Source: Diplolepis rosae
Taxonomy: Eukaryota; Arthropoda; Insecta; Hymenoptera; Diplolepididae
Direction of reading: 5' to 3'
Length of the DNA: 64,000 bases
Assembly: GCA_030998225.1 (NCBI GenBank)
Contig: JAPYXD010000056.1
Coordinates: forward strand, 1,364,001 to 1,428,000
A program made the position numbers and the translations under genes. The notes beneath the pieces are model-generated. The model was not told where the DNA came from. It worked only from the letters and a program-made list of their open reading frames with translations, and did not search any database. Below are positions 45,632 through 57,376 of this stretch, one piece after another; the first letter of the stretch is position 1, and each line of letters opens with the position of its first letter.

Positions 45632-46130
45632 TATGTGCCATCGGCGCGCAAACTCGAATTTTCGCTACAGTTAACAGTAGCGCAATGTAGTATATTGCGA
45701 TACAGAGGAATGAAATCTCTTCCTCTTCTTATTCTTCTTCTTCTTCGTACAGCGTTAGCACCTTACTGGCAAAGCCTTGTACATTTGAACTGCGCATGCG
45801 TTTATTAAAATCCACTGCTACTACACAAGATCGATAAAATCAAAATGGCCGGGACTAGTCGTGACATATCAAGTGTAATGAAAAGCGCCGCAAACAACTG
45901 CAATACTAGATTAGATTCAAGTGCACGCATAAAACCTCGTATACGCACCGCAGTCACATAAAATAGAATACGTGCCAATGCACACAATTCGGGAAATTAC
46001 GAGACTCGCGACAATGCTCGCAGGAGTGATCGCGCCTCGGCTTTGTCTCGGCTTCGATCTCCTGCAAGCATTGTCGCTCGTCACGCAATAACCCTCATTG
46101 TGCGCCTAGGCACGTAATATACTATTATAC
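45632..46130 (+). mobile_element. MITE family A, copy 2
   Basis: Ends TTATGTGCCATCGGCGCGCA and, inverted, ATTACGTGCCTAGGCGCACA. The interior matches copies 1 and 3 (ACAAGATCGATAAAATCAAA, GCGCATGCGTTTATTA). A TTCTTCTTCTTC run near 45730 is also in the others. Confidence 0.85.
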
Positions 46131-48389
46131 CTTTGAAAAATGTAATATCCAATTACATGTTGAAAAATAGCTTTAAATTTAAATTATGGTGAGATGAAAA
46201 ATACATATACCAAAATAGGAGAAGATTTTATGATTTCTTTCCAAAATTATAAATGGGAAGCCTAGAATAACTGAAGATCCAGAAATTTTAAAGAAAATGA
46301 CTAATCATTTCAAAAAGGTGACGTAAATGTAATCTTTGAAAATGTTATTGTTAAAACCCGTAACTTTTATATTTCGTAGTTTATCGTGATAAAATTGTAT
46401 TTATTACACATTTATGTTTTTTTATTATTATTATTATTACAATGAACCTATGTGAAATTCTCAACGACATGAATCCAAATAATGTTTATGTACAGCAGAC
46501 TGCTATTTACATTCGTACCTACTATCTATAGAAAAATTGCGACGTTGCCACATCCACACTGCTTCCTCAATCGATCATGGATGATCATACAAATCAATAG
46601 AGTCGTAAGTTTTGCATAGGATATTAGTAAGTTATCGTGAGGGGAAAAATTCCCAAAAAAATCAGAGATATTCTTCAGGACTCGAAGTTGTTTATATTAG
46701 TTTTCTGAATATGTAGCATATGTTTTGCGAACGCAGTGGTTAGTTAACATTTTCGTTTATGCGGTGCCATCATTAACGCTGTAATAATTCGGGACGAAAA
46801 CAATCTAAATCTGTTGATTGAGAAATAATATCGTTCTTCGTGTTTGCATAAAAAACACTATTTATTTTAAAATGGTTAATAACTTAGCATCCTCCAAAAA
46901 ATATTTTGAATCTGTATGCATTAAATTTGCTATAGAACCCGTTTATATCCTATTCTGAAAAGCAGTCTAAACCTTCTCACCTTATTCTTGTTTCCTCTTG
47001 ACTCGTAGTTGGTTTATTATAGTCTTGAATGCTTATAGTATTCCAAATGCAAATGCTATCCTTGTCTGCTCCTACGCAGACAACTTGTTTTTGTTTACTT
47101 TAAAAAATTTATCTATTAAACGAATATTTCATTTACCGAATTTCAACCATTTTTCATACAATTTGAAACTTGAATTATTTTTTAATAATTGATAGGCCTG
47201 GACCAAAATCCGAATAAGCTTCTTTTCATATTCAGAATCCATGACTGTTCTTTATACAAAATACAAGTGAATTATTCAGACTTCAGTAACAAACGATTGT
47301 TGTTAACATTGAGATGCATCTTTTTATAGTGATAAATGTTTCTATCTTTGGTTTAAAGAAAGAGACGGGAATTATTATTCACATATCCCAACTGTGATTT
47401 AATGTCATAAACGTAAGATATCACATTACTGCAGTCTAACGGAGAAATGCCATATCAATTTTATTACCATAAAAAATCCAAGCTCTGAAACGAAATCAAT
47501 TCACATACCCCATCCATCCATTCATCCCTCCATCCACACGGAGAAAAGTAACCTTAATGTTTACTGCCAAAACCGCACCAGTTTCGTGCAGCGGGATAAA
47601 GCAGTAGCGTTAACTGTTTAAGCGTGAGCGTTTTCGGATGGCGTAGTAACTTTTACAGTGCGAGACCAGAACGGGAATGGCAGTAACTATTACAGTCCTG
47701 GCAGTAACTATAACTGCAGTCGATCCGCAAACGTTTCCCCCAGCGCAATTTTCTGTTCAAATATCTTTTTAATGTCGGTTTTTACGTATATAACAAACAT
47801 GGCACGCGTATCTGAAAAACTCGGCACAATGCGCTCAGCTGTTATATTCAGTGACGCCGCTGCTGATCTTATTTGTAAGGGGAAGTGCGCCGGGAGAAAG
47901 GCTTTCGGTATAGTGTGTCTAGAAGGTAATTCTACCTCCCCATCAAAAGGAACAACCGACATACACTTCTAAATTAATCGAAAAAAATGTATTAAATTTA
48001 TTACATTAAACATTCTCATGGTGTTTAAATAAAGCATATGCCTTTATTTTTTCGAGAAATATTTTTTAACATTTGTCGTTCACATTCCATACGTACAGAG
48101 GTTAAACCAAAAGTTTTTATCAAATTTATTATTTTAAACATCCTGCAAGCATTTAACCAAGCAAGTCACAATCATATTATCGGTAAATGTCCGATACAGG
48201 AATTTGTATCTAGAACCGGCCCCATATAACTACTCATGCTATAGTGAAAAAGTTTTTCATGTAATAATTAATCCCGTTCGTGATTTGTATAAATTATGAC
48301 AAGCCGGTTCACAAAATTCGTGGTAAAAATAAAATTATTGAGTCGAGGAAGAAACTAGGTTATATAATATTCGTAATAATAGGAAAATT
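46131..48389. other. No gene recognised
   Basis: About 2.2 kb without a supported gene. A 104-residue plus frame (47658-47972) and its 84-residue complement overlap and show no family features. GTAACTTTT/AAAAGTAAC strings (47546, 47645) hint at an unresolved small inverted repeat. Confidence 0.4.
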
Positions 48390-50035
48390 TTGATCGACGT
48401 TAATTTGTGTGCAAAGCGTCGGCTGCTTCGATGTTCTACCCACGCTTCAGGTTCAACAGCTTTTATCCTGGTTAAGTGTTCGAAGTTGGAAACTGATGAA
48501 TCTGGATCCAAGGATGATGAGTTTATCGCGTGTCTCGCCCAAAGGGATGAATATGTGCATGCAGATGTGCAGCGTGTAATATCTACTCATAAATATTGTT
48601 TTGTATGCGAACTCAGTGCAAACATAATGAATACGTGCATGTACCTTTAAAAACGTGCTGTGATGTTTTTAGGAAGATAAACATTTTCATACCAGAAGGT
48701 CATCGTTGTTGCCATACGCACATGATTGGGAAGAGCTTTTTTGAAGACGATCTGGCTCACTTACGGGTAGTTTCTATAACTAGCAAAATAAGCGCTAAAG
48801 AAGTAGTTTCTTTCTTTAAGACGTTTTTAACAAACGCAAATATGTCATTGTTTGACAAAATGAGCGAAAATAATATGCCCGAGAATCAATTAAAAATACT
48901 TACGGGATTAAGCTGAAAAAATGTGATAGAGTTAAGATAATTATGAACTTCTATGAAAAACACAGATACACAAACTATTACTCAGGTGCTAATTGTATTT
49001 TTATTTAAATTGAAAACTGGCAACTCTAATAAAGTGAATGCAAGTGTGCTAGGTTTACCGCACGAACAAGTATCGACGCTTTTTAACGAAATATTAAAAA
49101 GTTTCGAAAAAGATATTTTGCCTTTCTCGGTTCTAAGTCTATTTTGTGAGAAGATCTCATATCTAACACAACTTCTGCTGCTTAAAAATTACTAAATATT
49201 GCAGAAGGTCAACTAGTGTTAATTTTTGACGGAACCTATATTAGACATCAAAAAAGCAAAAATAACGAATATAAAAAAATCATATTCTGGGCAAAATAAA
49301 ACACATCTGTGTGAACGGTTTACAATTTACACTACTAACGCCTTTATTGCTGACTGATGGACTTTTTTATGGTACGCAGAATGATGCCACAATTATAAAG
49401 CAAGTATTACAAGATACCGGTCATGAGTTTCTATTACGGCGCAATGAAATATTTTTAGTAGACCGAGGCTTTCGTGATGCCGTGAATTACTGTACTGAAG
49501 AAGGCTACGTTGAACTCGTGCCTGCACTCAAAGGTAAAAAAGTTCAACGGACAACTGAAGAAGTAAATATGTCCAGACGAGTGACAAAAATCCGATGGGT
49601 AGTTGAAGTTAGACATGAATCGAATTCATTGAGAGAAGAGGTCGAAAATAGAGGTTGGAGTCGAAAAAGACATCTTTAGGACAACTGTTAGCATCAGATC
49701 TTCTCGACTTTCCACGGTTAAGCGGAGAGCAATTGGAAGTATTATTCACAGGTTTCTATCAGTTCTCATTAGCTGTTTCATACCTGGCTAAAATAATTGA
49801 TGCAGAGAATAATCTCGTTGTATATTACATAAAACTAACGCCAAATATTGTTAAGCTGGAGGTGCGATCACGGCATATAAAAAATAAAACTTATCGCGTT
49901 TATGTTGATTATATTTCAAATAGTACTAAAATAGAAGGAATTCAACGTTAACATTGTTATTCTCCAAGTAGAAACAGGACGGTTGGATGCTGCGTCCATA
50001 TCGCAAGTGTGATGTATTATTCGAAATTTCAAGAA
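48390..50035 (+). pseudogene. SWIM-type DDE transposase, near full length, frameshifted
   Basis: The N-terminal reading has a long acidic/Cys region (ISTHKYCFVCELSANIMNTC; CCDVFRKINIFIPEGHRCCH). The catalytic domain includes IFDGTYIRHQKSKNN (about 49222), TDGLFYGTQNDATIIKQVL, EIFLVDRGFRDAVNY and TKIRWVVEVRH. The C-terminal part has LGQLLASDLLDFPRLSGEQL and VSYLAKIIDAENN, and ends with the Cys/His remnant VGCCVHIASVMYYS, the second half of a SWIM zinc finger (C-x-C...C-x-H). At least five frame changes occur. A second copy is at 55.3-56.3 kb. The superfamily (Harbinger/IS5-like) is inferred. Confidence 0.7.
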
Positions 50036-50199
50036 TTCGAAACCATTGGAATCCGCAAAATGCAAAAAAACGTCCAAATTTGGACGAAGATATTGCTCAA
50101 AATAAACAATTTGTTTATGTTTATTTTCGGTAATGTTTCTTACTCCAAATTTGGTCGTTTTTTTGTATTTTGAGGATTCGAACGGTTTCGAATTCTTAA
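50028..50199. repeat. Palindrome at the transposase 3' end
   Basis: Arms of about 80 bases (50028-50107, 50115-50199) are inverted with some mismatches, sharing AAGAATTCGAAACC, CAAAAAAACG and CCAAATTTGG. It overlaps the last codons of the SWIM transposase, so it may be that element's end or a MITE inserted there. Confidence 0.7.
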
Positions 50200-50652
50200 A
50201 ATTTTGAATTGTACTTTTGATTGGACGTTAAGGGGAATTTCAGGTTGTAGTGATACGGGTTCGAATTCAATTTGGAATATGATATATTATTTAGCATATG
50301 GAAGATATTTGTCTCAAATAATACGTACAGCTAAAGTCCTATCAAGATTTTTTTAACTGATAATATCACTGTTATGATAAATGCTAATAGTGATGATGAC
50401 GATTAAAACGATGTGGAATTAAGAAAAAGTAAACTATTGAGCATAAGAAGTTCAAAATCCATAGTTACTAACAAAATAATTTCCTTCGTAGATAGTACCG
50501 ACATTGTTTTATTTATTGCAGAAAAAGTTCCCCTTCGATTTTGATAAAATTTTTTGTGGTCGAATTGCATACTATAAACAATATTGTTAATTTTTTGGTT
50601 GGTGTAAATGTATTAGAACTGTGGTAAAAAAAATATTAAAACATATTCCAAT
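50200..50652. other. No gene recognised
   Basis: Spacer, possibly containing the lost 3' terminus of the mariner element. Nothing definite is seen. Confidence 0.5.
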
Positions 50653-51678
50653 TTATTTTTTAACATAGTTTCCTTTTAACTGTATACATTTATTATAGCG
50701 GTACTCAAGCTTCTTTATACCCTTTAAAAAGTAATTTTTATCAAACCCATCAAAATACTTATTTGTCGCAGCAATGATCTCTTCGTTCGATGAAAATCTT
50801 TTACCTCCAAAGCAACTTTTCATGTTAGGAAACAAAAAATAATCGGAAGGAGCTAAATCTGGGGAATAAGGTGGATGAGGAAGTATTTCGTAGCGTAAAT
50901 CAAATAATTTGGCCGTTGCAATGGCACTCGTGTGAGCTAGTGCATTGTCGTGCTGAAAAAGCATTTTTTTCGCCCGATGGGGCTGCTATTCTTTCAGTAT
51001 GGCATCGAATCGATCTGATAATGAGGCACAATACTCTCCTGTAATATTTTTACCCTTCTGTAGATAATCGATTAATATTACACCGCGCGAGTCCCCAAAA
51101 ATTGTGGCCATGACTTTACCGGTTGATGGAACCATCTTCGCTAGGCCCAGTCCACATTTTCGACTGATTTTTTGTTTCTGGTGTATAATAATGAATCCAC
51201 GTTTCATCAACAGTTACATAATGACGCAAAAATTTCTTTGAATTACGTTGAAACATGCCCAAACATTGCTGAGACGCAACCACACAAGCCTGCTTATGAT
51301 CGGCTATAAGCAAATGCGGCACCCATCTTGCAGACAGCTTCTTATGCCCAAACATTTATGTAAAATGTGCCATACGCGTCCTACTGAAATGTTTAAAGTC
51401 TCACTAATCTCACGCACTTTCAATCGACGATCGTTGAGTATGATGTCGGGGATTTTATCCATTATGTCTTGAGAAGTCACCTCTCTTGTACGGCCAGGAC
51501 GCTCAGTATCACTTGTGCTATTACGGCCGCAACGAAATTCAGTGAACCACATATGATCCATGCTATGCGATGGAGCAGACTCCTTATAATATTTTGCGAG
51601 TTTTTCTTCAGTTTGTTTGATTGATTTTGCTGGTAGAAAATAATGTTTAATAAGCACAGGAAACTCGCTTTCCTCCAT
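50653..51678 (-). pseudogene. Mariner transposase, full-length but frameshifted
   Basis: ATG at 51678 opens MEESEFPVLIKHYFLPAKSI, the canonical mariner start. The paired helix-turn-helix region follows (WFTEFRCGRNSTSDTERPGR; ILNDRRLKVREISETLNISV). The three catalytic Asp motifs are kept: VTVDETWIHYYTPETK, LFQHDNALAHTS and PYSPDLAPSDYFLFP. The usual end (KCIQLKGNYVKK, stop at 50653) is present. Total length (about 341 codons) equals that of active mariners. Frameshifts near 51310, 51120 and 50975 inactivate it. Confidence 0.92.
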
Positions 51679-51829
51679 GGTTTTGTTTTAACAATGAAAA
51701 ACTAAATTCAACTGGCTGTAAACAATTTTCTAACCAACGTACTGACTTGAAACTTTGTATACGCACTGATATTAGATGGTATTCTCTTATAGTAGTAGTA
51801 TATTTACGAAAAAAGTACCATCTTTCGAG

Positions 51830-51860
51830 AAGTCACGGACTTATTTAACAGCCCTCCTAC
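51830..51860 (-). repeat. Mariner 5' terminus
   Basis: On the minus strand AGGAGGGCTGTTAAATAAGT starts about 180 bases upstream of the mariner ATG, where the TIR is expected. TA flanks it. No matching copy was found on the other side (around 50.5-50.65 kb), so the 3' end is probably lost. Confidence 0.45.
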
Positions 51861-51861
51861 T

Positions 51862-52557
51862 TTTTCTAGTAATTCCAGGACCGTTTAAGATCAGGAACTA
51901 AAAACTGTATGTATCGTATCCTCATGACGGGCAAATATCACGACATACGTTATTTGAAATATTGGCTATGGGGGCTATTTCACTATGCTTACCACGCAAG
52001 ATCCTTTATTAGGTGTGCAAAAGAAAAAAAATTGCAACTAAGGCTTATTAATGATCTGATCGCGGCAATGAAAGAGAAATAACTTAATAATTAAAAAATT
52101 TCATTTTCAGATCTTGTAAAAACACAAAAATGTAGAATTTCGATCATACAAATAGTGAAATGATTTAATTCTTTATTATTTTCTTGAAGTTTCATATTTT
52201 TGGAGTCTCGTGTATGGTAAGAACCATTATTTTAATATTTACAATTAGAATAAAAATTGTCTGCATTAATATTTGGAAAAAAATTCATTCATGATTTGCA
52301 TTCATGATTTTTACATTTTCAACGTGAAAAATCTTGAGCAAAGACGATTTATCTTATTTAAAAGGAAGCAAAATTGCTAACTTTGCGTCTACGTAACTTC
52401 GAAGAGAGAAGTTTTTTTCTCGAGTTTTTTCAACATAGAAAAATTCATAAAAGGAGAAAAAAGTATTGGACTATGAAGAGAAAGTCTCAAACTAAATTTC
52501 AGTTCAAGGTTTGAGTTGATATATAAAAAAGAACGCACAAATGGCAAATGTTTTTTT
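51862..52557. other. No gene recognised
   Basis: AT-rich spacer without a supported feature. Confidence 0.5.
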
Positions 52558-52624
52558 GCGTCGGGTCCATTGGACCCAGTGTCACCACTACGTTATTTTA
52601 GGAGGTGTGACCACTACGGGTTAA
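52558..52624 (-). mobile_element. piggyBac-like terminus
   Basis: Minus strand from 52624: TTAA followed by CCCGTAGTGGTCACACC, then CGTAGTGGTGACACTGGGTC and CAATGGACCCGACGC. A TTAA target followed by CCC-initiated repeats with an internal sub-repeat is the form of piggyBac-like ends. Its partner was not found. Confidence 0.45.
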
Positions 52625-53669
52625 GAGATGTAGTAAAATGATATATCATTTTATACATAAAATAAATGAATTTAATAAAAAATATAATTTTTTTTTGTAT
52701 CAACAAAATAACTATTATCATCATGGTTTTATTATTTAGTAGATTTTCCAAGGAAAATAATGAAATCTTTAAATTCATATATTTTTTAGTTATAAGAATG
52801 TATTCGTAGTTTCGTTTTAAAATTCATTATTATCACAATTTTGATGCTCATTCGTTAACTTGTTCAAGTTTTAACAGAAATCATTACCTTCGTCATTACA
52901 ATATATATTTCATTTTTTAAGGGAGTGTAAACATAATGATACAAGAAAGAGTGATTTGGCATTTTTTATCAAAAAATATCCTAATTTAAAAAAATAAGAT
53001 ATCGTCTTATGGATACCCTTATGTAAGATGCATCAGTTTTTCTTGTATTTCTGAGAGCCATGGTAGCTGTTCAGACTGAGTCGCACAAGGCTATACGCAT
53101 AATCTATGTCGTGAATTAAAAGGTACTCTTTAGTTCTTTTTCATTATCGATTCTTTGTCACATTTCGCATTCCCTTCGGTTTCATCTTTTCCGCCTTGCT
53201 CATCCTGTATGCTCGCATCGTTGCTTGTTTTTTTTTGTCCAAAATGTTCGTTCAATTATTCATGGAAAAGCAAATAACAAAAGCATGTCTTAGGATAGTA
53301 ATTTTGTGCGTGTGTGTTATCAATGAATATGCATTTTTTTATCGCCTGGATAAATAGGAAGTTTCACAACAAAAAATTGAATTTCTGACCGTGTATAGCA
53401 TGAACTTCTTGCAATTTCACAATTTCTGTTTCTTATGCCATCTTCAGATTCCGATGAGCTTTCGTTTTTGCTTTGCCGGACCTAAAATAGGCAATAGCCA
53501 TTCGTTGAATGCAGGTATTCAACGTTGGAGATCTTCGTGCCTTTTCGGACCATTTCTCATTTAAATTTACATTATTAATTGAAATCTGCAAATTAAAAAA
53601 AAAAGTATTATCACACTGTATTTAGTCGCAGCTAATATGGGATTTTTTATTCAAAAGATCAATCTACAC
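52625..53669. other. No gene recognised
   Basis: AT-rich DNA. Around 53430-53600 the minus strand can be read VRQSKNESSSESEDGIRNRN, an acidic-Ser string that may be a former exon, but it has no support beyond composition. Confidence 0.35.
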
Positions 53670-54025
53670 ATCCTTGGATGTCGCTTTTTTTAATGAAATC
53701 TCCCATCTTCACTTTTTTCCCATCGCGAGATTTCGAAGGGGGTTGTCCATCCAAAGACTTTTGACGAGCGTATTCCTTATAAGACTTCAAATGCCCTTTT
53801 TTGGCTGGGGGTGTCGTAGATTCTACGATATTGCTCTTTTTTTGGGTAGATATTTTTTTTCCACGAAGTCTTTCGCTTTCGTTTTCTGTCTGTTAAGAGA
53901 TTCTGGGTGGGCATGCACATCACTAGCATGTTCGTCGCAAGAATTCGGAATTTCTCGTCCGTTTGAAGATTTTGGATTTATGTTACTCCAACCTCATTGT
54001 TTACTTGATCGACCTTTAAATAAAA
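53670..54025 (-). pseudogene. Lys/Arg-rich coding remnant
   Basis: Minus strand after TTATTTAAAG (possible acceptor): SSNGREIPNSCDEHASDVHA, then HPESLNRQKTKAKDFVEKKY. After one frame change it reads ESTTPPAKKGHLKSYKEYAR, then QKSLDGQPPSKSRDGKKVKM and KKSDIQGCVD before a stop, with AATAAA just downstream (53649-53654). The basic composition suggests a nuclear protein. The family is not recognised. Confidence 0.4.
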
Positions 54026-54587
54026 CAAGCAAATAAAACATCGACATTTCGTTAAGTTGTAGTTTTGAAACAATTTCTTTCAATCAAAGTTTTTGTTGCA
54101 ACACCGCTATTTTTTGCTATAATATACTCATATCCCAAGTAACAACATATATTTTTTAGGATACGATTAGAGGATTACTTCATAGTTTAAGAAAAGAAAA
54201 TATCAATGATGGCCCCTTATATCTATGTAATTCGATTAGGACGGGGGCCAACTACACTTTTAGCTTATAACTATAAAACAAACATCATTTGAACAATGCA
54301 CCTCACTCTAATATGATATACACCTAATCTTCGTTACTCTCTTCCTCTATCACGGAATTCATATTGTTTCGTGTAAACAATTTACTGAGAATATCGGCAG
54401 GTTTCAGGCCCTGTAAACTCTAATGGATGAATATGAAGAATTATGATTATTATTTTAGGCGTAGTACAAGTTGCGGCCAACTGTTGGCGCTACGTGTCGG
54501 CCCCGCTGCACCCCACCCCGCTCGCCTAAGTGTGCGTCCGTCCTCGCATATCATCGTTTGGTTCTCGTCACACTGCGTTGCACGAAT

Positions 54588-54924
54588 GTCAACAAACGTG
54601 AAAAACTACAAACAGCGAAAAATGAATTCAAGGAAGGTGATTTTGAATAAACGGAGGTGTGTTCTTCCTGGGTGTGCCTCGTCTCGTCACGCGAAGCATC
54701 ACCAGTTCCCCAAGGACGAAAAGCAGGGTTTGTTGCGGTTAGAGGCAGTGTCAAACCCACTGTTGAAGAACCTAACCTACGAAGAAATTCACAAGAGCCG
54801 CTATCGAGTGTGTTATTTGCATTTTCGCGATCAGGATTATTTATGTGGTCCGCGAAATGTGTTAAAAAAAAAAATAGTGCCTTCAGTGTTGTTGCCTGAA
54901 AAAGATGGGAATCAAATTCTTTAA
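54588..54924 (+). CDS. THAP-domain protein (single-domain)
   Basis: An intact frame. I prefer ATG at 54588 (MSTNVKNYKQRKMNSRK) or the internal ATG at 54621, because upstream codons lie in GC-rich probable leader. The THAP zinc finger is visible: RRCVLPGCASSRHAKHHQFP (C-x4-C and the HxFP box), KEIHKS-like helix, RVCYLHFRDQDY (C-x2-H) and a closing IVPSVLLP in place of AVPS. The conserved Trp of the domain is not obvious. Nothing follows the domain, so this is either a DNA-binding-only protein or the first exon of a THAP-type transposase. GC content is higher than in neighbouring DNA. Confidence 0.7.
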
Positions 54925-54960
54925 TATTTGTATTTATATTACATTGTCTGATAATTTAAA

Positions 54961-55108
54961 AAATTGACTATAATGATTAGTAAAATGGATAAACTAAGTG
55001 AAAAAATGTATAATAATATCAGAAAATTTATTTCTTAAACTTTCTGTATTTTTATACGTGTTTTCCGCTTAGTTTATCCATTTTACTGATCATTATAGTC
55101 AATTTTAA
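54961..55108. repeat. Inverted repeat downstream of the THAP gene
   Basis: Arms 54961-55003 and 55064-55108 pair (TTGACTATAATGATTAGTAA, TGGATAAACTAAGTG). The loop is about 60 bases. It could act as a 3'-end hairpin or be a small MITE. Confidence 0.75.
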
Positions 55109-55252
55109 AACTTCTAACACATATACAATGCATATATAACATACATACGCCACACATTGATACTTTTAGTTCAAGTTGCGGCCAACTCTTGGCGCTGTGC
55201 TTCTTCATATTTATACCATTGAGTTAACAGGGCCTGGTAGGTTTTACGATTT

Positions 55253-56300
55253 TTAACAAGTATTTCGAGTGTGATAAATAATGGCTACTATATGAGAATA
55301 GCAGCTAACTGTTTTTCGATCATTGGCACATTCACAAGCATATCCTTCAATTCCTGCAACGCCTATACTGTTTGGTCTGTAACCAGTAAAACATATATAT
55401 GATTTCCGACTAATGTGTCTTGACTGTACCTGGATCTTTAAAATATTTGCCTGCTTTTTCGCAAATTGTAAATTGATGGACCCATTATCGTTCATTATTT
55501 CCGCCAGGTACGAAACTGCTTGTGAGAGTTGACATGAACCTGTGAATAAGATTTTTAGGTGCTTCTCTGTCAACTCTAGAAAATCTAAAAGGTTGTTAGA
55601 AGAGAAACTTTGAAACATAAGCTTTTTACGAAATTAGGCTTTCTCCTCAGCTTTATTAGCCTATGTGTTTTCTACATGTAACTGATGTTTCATTCTCCTT
55701 AGAATTTCTTCTAAAGGATGGGAATCTGATTTAACGCCTTTCCAAATTGATTGTGCAGAAATACTGCAATTTTAAAATACAACCCAACATTTGGAAGCAG
55801 TTTGTTATCAATTATGTGATCCAGCAATCGATATTTTTTTTTAATTATTCCATGGACAGATTCCACTGACCAGCGAATTTTTGTCACAAAACGAGACTGT
55901 TCTGCTTCTTTAGTTGTTCAGCTGATTTTGCTCGAAAACCACGATCAAAGAAAAGCTTGTCGCCTTCATTAAATATTTGACACAAACCATGCGGCTCTTC
56001 AATAAAATTTTTGATAATTTCAGTGTCATCCTGATTCGCTTAAAATGGTCCTGCCATGTCTAGTAATCGTCCGGTTGTTGTACAGATAGAAAAAGGCTCG
56101 AATAAGGGAACCTTTTTTTGTCCCGAATATGATTTTCGCTGGTCCTTATTGTTACTGCTTTTCTGATGGTGAGCATATGTACCATCACAAATTAACTTTA
56201 GCTCGTCTGTATAATTGAACAACATTTTAAAGACACAAGTAGTGTGAAAATCAACCGGCTCACATTTAGAAATAGCGTTCAATCCAAATCGGGAGGGTAA
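55253..56300 (-). pseudogene. SWIM-type DDE transposase, second copy
   Basis: Minus strand: LKLICDGTYAHHQKSSNNKD (catalytic DGTY), RKSYSGQKKVPLFEPFSICT, GRLLDMAGPF, a stop, QDDTEIIKNFIEEPHGLCQI, DKLFFDRGFRAKS, IRWSVESVHGIIKKKYRLLD, SAQSIWKGVKSDSHPLEEIL, then FSSNNLLDFLELTEKHLKIL. The end is an intact SWIM finger YACECANDRKTVSCYSHIVA. Parallel motifs occur at 48.4-50.0 kb. The N-terminal third is missing; frameshifts and stops abound. The SWIM finger is better preserved here than in the plus-strand copy. Confidence 0.72.
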
Positions 56301-56730
56301 GACATCTTTTTTCGAAGATGTTATACGCCCAGCGATAGAAGGAATGAGATTTTATATAATATAATATACTTTATTCGAATAACAAAAAATCTCATTACTA
56401 GGAAGGCGTTTGCTTGACCGTCATCTGGTGACAGCATGCCCTTCCACCTCTTAGGCAAGAGTGGAACAAAAGATCCGCTGTTTTCTTCTCTACCAATCCA
56501 CGCATCATCCCCTTTCATCCCCTAAAAGTTGTCCTAACCCTCTAGAGTGACGAAAACTCAGTTATAGTATCAGGATAACCCACAGAATCTAGTGTCAAAT
56601 ATTGATCTAACTGCTAATTTTTTCGTTTTTCCGTATTTTTTTCACGACAGATTGACTGCGCAATGAGTTCTAAGCTGTTTCAAAGGACAAAAAATAAAGT
56701 CGCTTCCAATTGTCAATGCAACCCACAAAA

Positions 56731-56858
56731 CCAGAGTCCAGATTTGATCCTAGATTCTATCAAACATTGGAAAAATCTGGACTCAGATGGTCATCTGGGT
56801 CAGGAATTGCCCAATTCTTGGTAAAATCTAGGACGGAATCCGGACTCTGATGTTCTGG
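56731..56858. mobile_element. Small inverted-repeat element
   Basis: CCAGAGTCCAGATTTGATCC and AATCTAGGACGGAATCCGGA with CTCTGATGTTCTGG form imperfect ~35-base inverted ends around ~60 bases of spacer. Confidence 0.4.
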
Positions 56859-57376
56859 GAATTATTCATAATGATTTCGGAAAATAATTTTTATTCACTT
56901 TTTGCAGCTTATACTTATCATTATAAATAGGATAGTTAAATTGTATCTTGCTACATTACAATAAATCATTACAACTTTAAAGAATGTCATGTTTTCATCA
57001 ACTAACAAAAAAATTAAACGAAATTCAATTCTTTCAGATTTTGAAATTCGTACAATACTCTGAAAATTAATAATAGTTAATGTCATGATATCTATTGTAA
57101 CCTTAATTTTTACTTATTTGATGGATGGTGAGGATAGATTATTTTCTGGAAATAATTATGGACTACTATTTTGCATCACGTATCGGATAAACAATATTTA
57201 TTACTGAGAGCCGTATCTACAAAGTTCAGCGTATTACGTTGCACCACGGGCAACTCATCCCGACCACAAGACCATTCCGAACGTAACCTTAGACTCAGCT
57301 GGTGTACAGAGTTGAGCGCCAGGTTATTTTCTTCAAAATAACCAAAATTACTACTTAAATACAACGTAATATTAAT
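56859..57376. other. No gene recognised
   Basis: AT-rich spacer. The 3' side (57170-57360) is less AT-rich and may belong to the LTR-like block that follows. Confidence 0.4.

Larger units (their letters stand above)
54463..55196. repeat. Direct repeats flanking the THAP gene
   Basis: CAAGTTGCGGCCAACTGTTG (from about 54467) recurs as CAAGTTGCGGCCAACTCTTG (from about 55171), both followed by GCGCT. The ~29-base match brackets the THAP reading and the hairpin downstream of it. Confidence 0.8.

Noticed and set aside
47540..47980. Possible MITE around AAAAGTAAC/GTTACTTTT strings and a 104-residue frame
   Set aside because: The inverted strings are too short and uneven to define ends, and the frame overlaps an equally long complement.
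53674..54036. 120-residue plus-strand frame
   Set aside because: It is antisense to a more protein-like Lys-rich reading on the minus strand.
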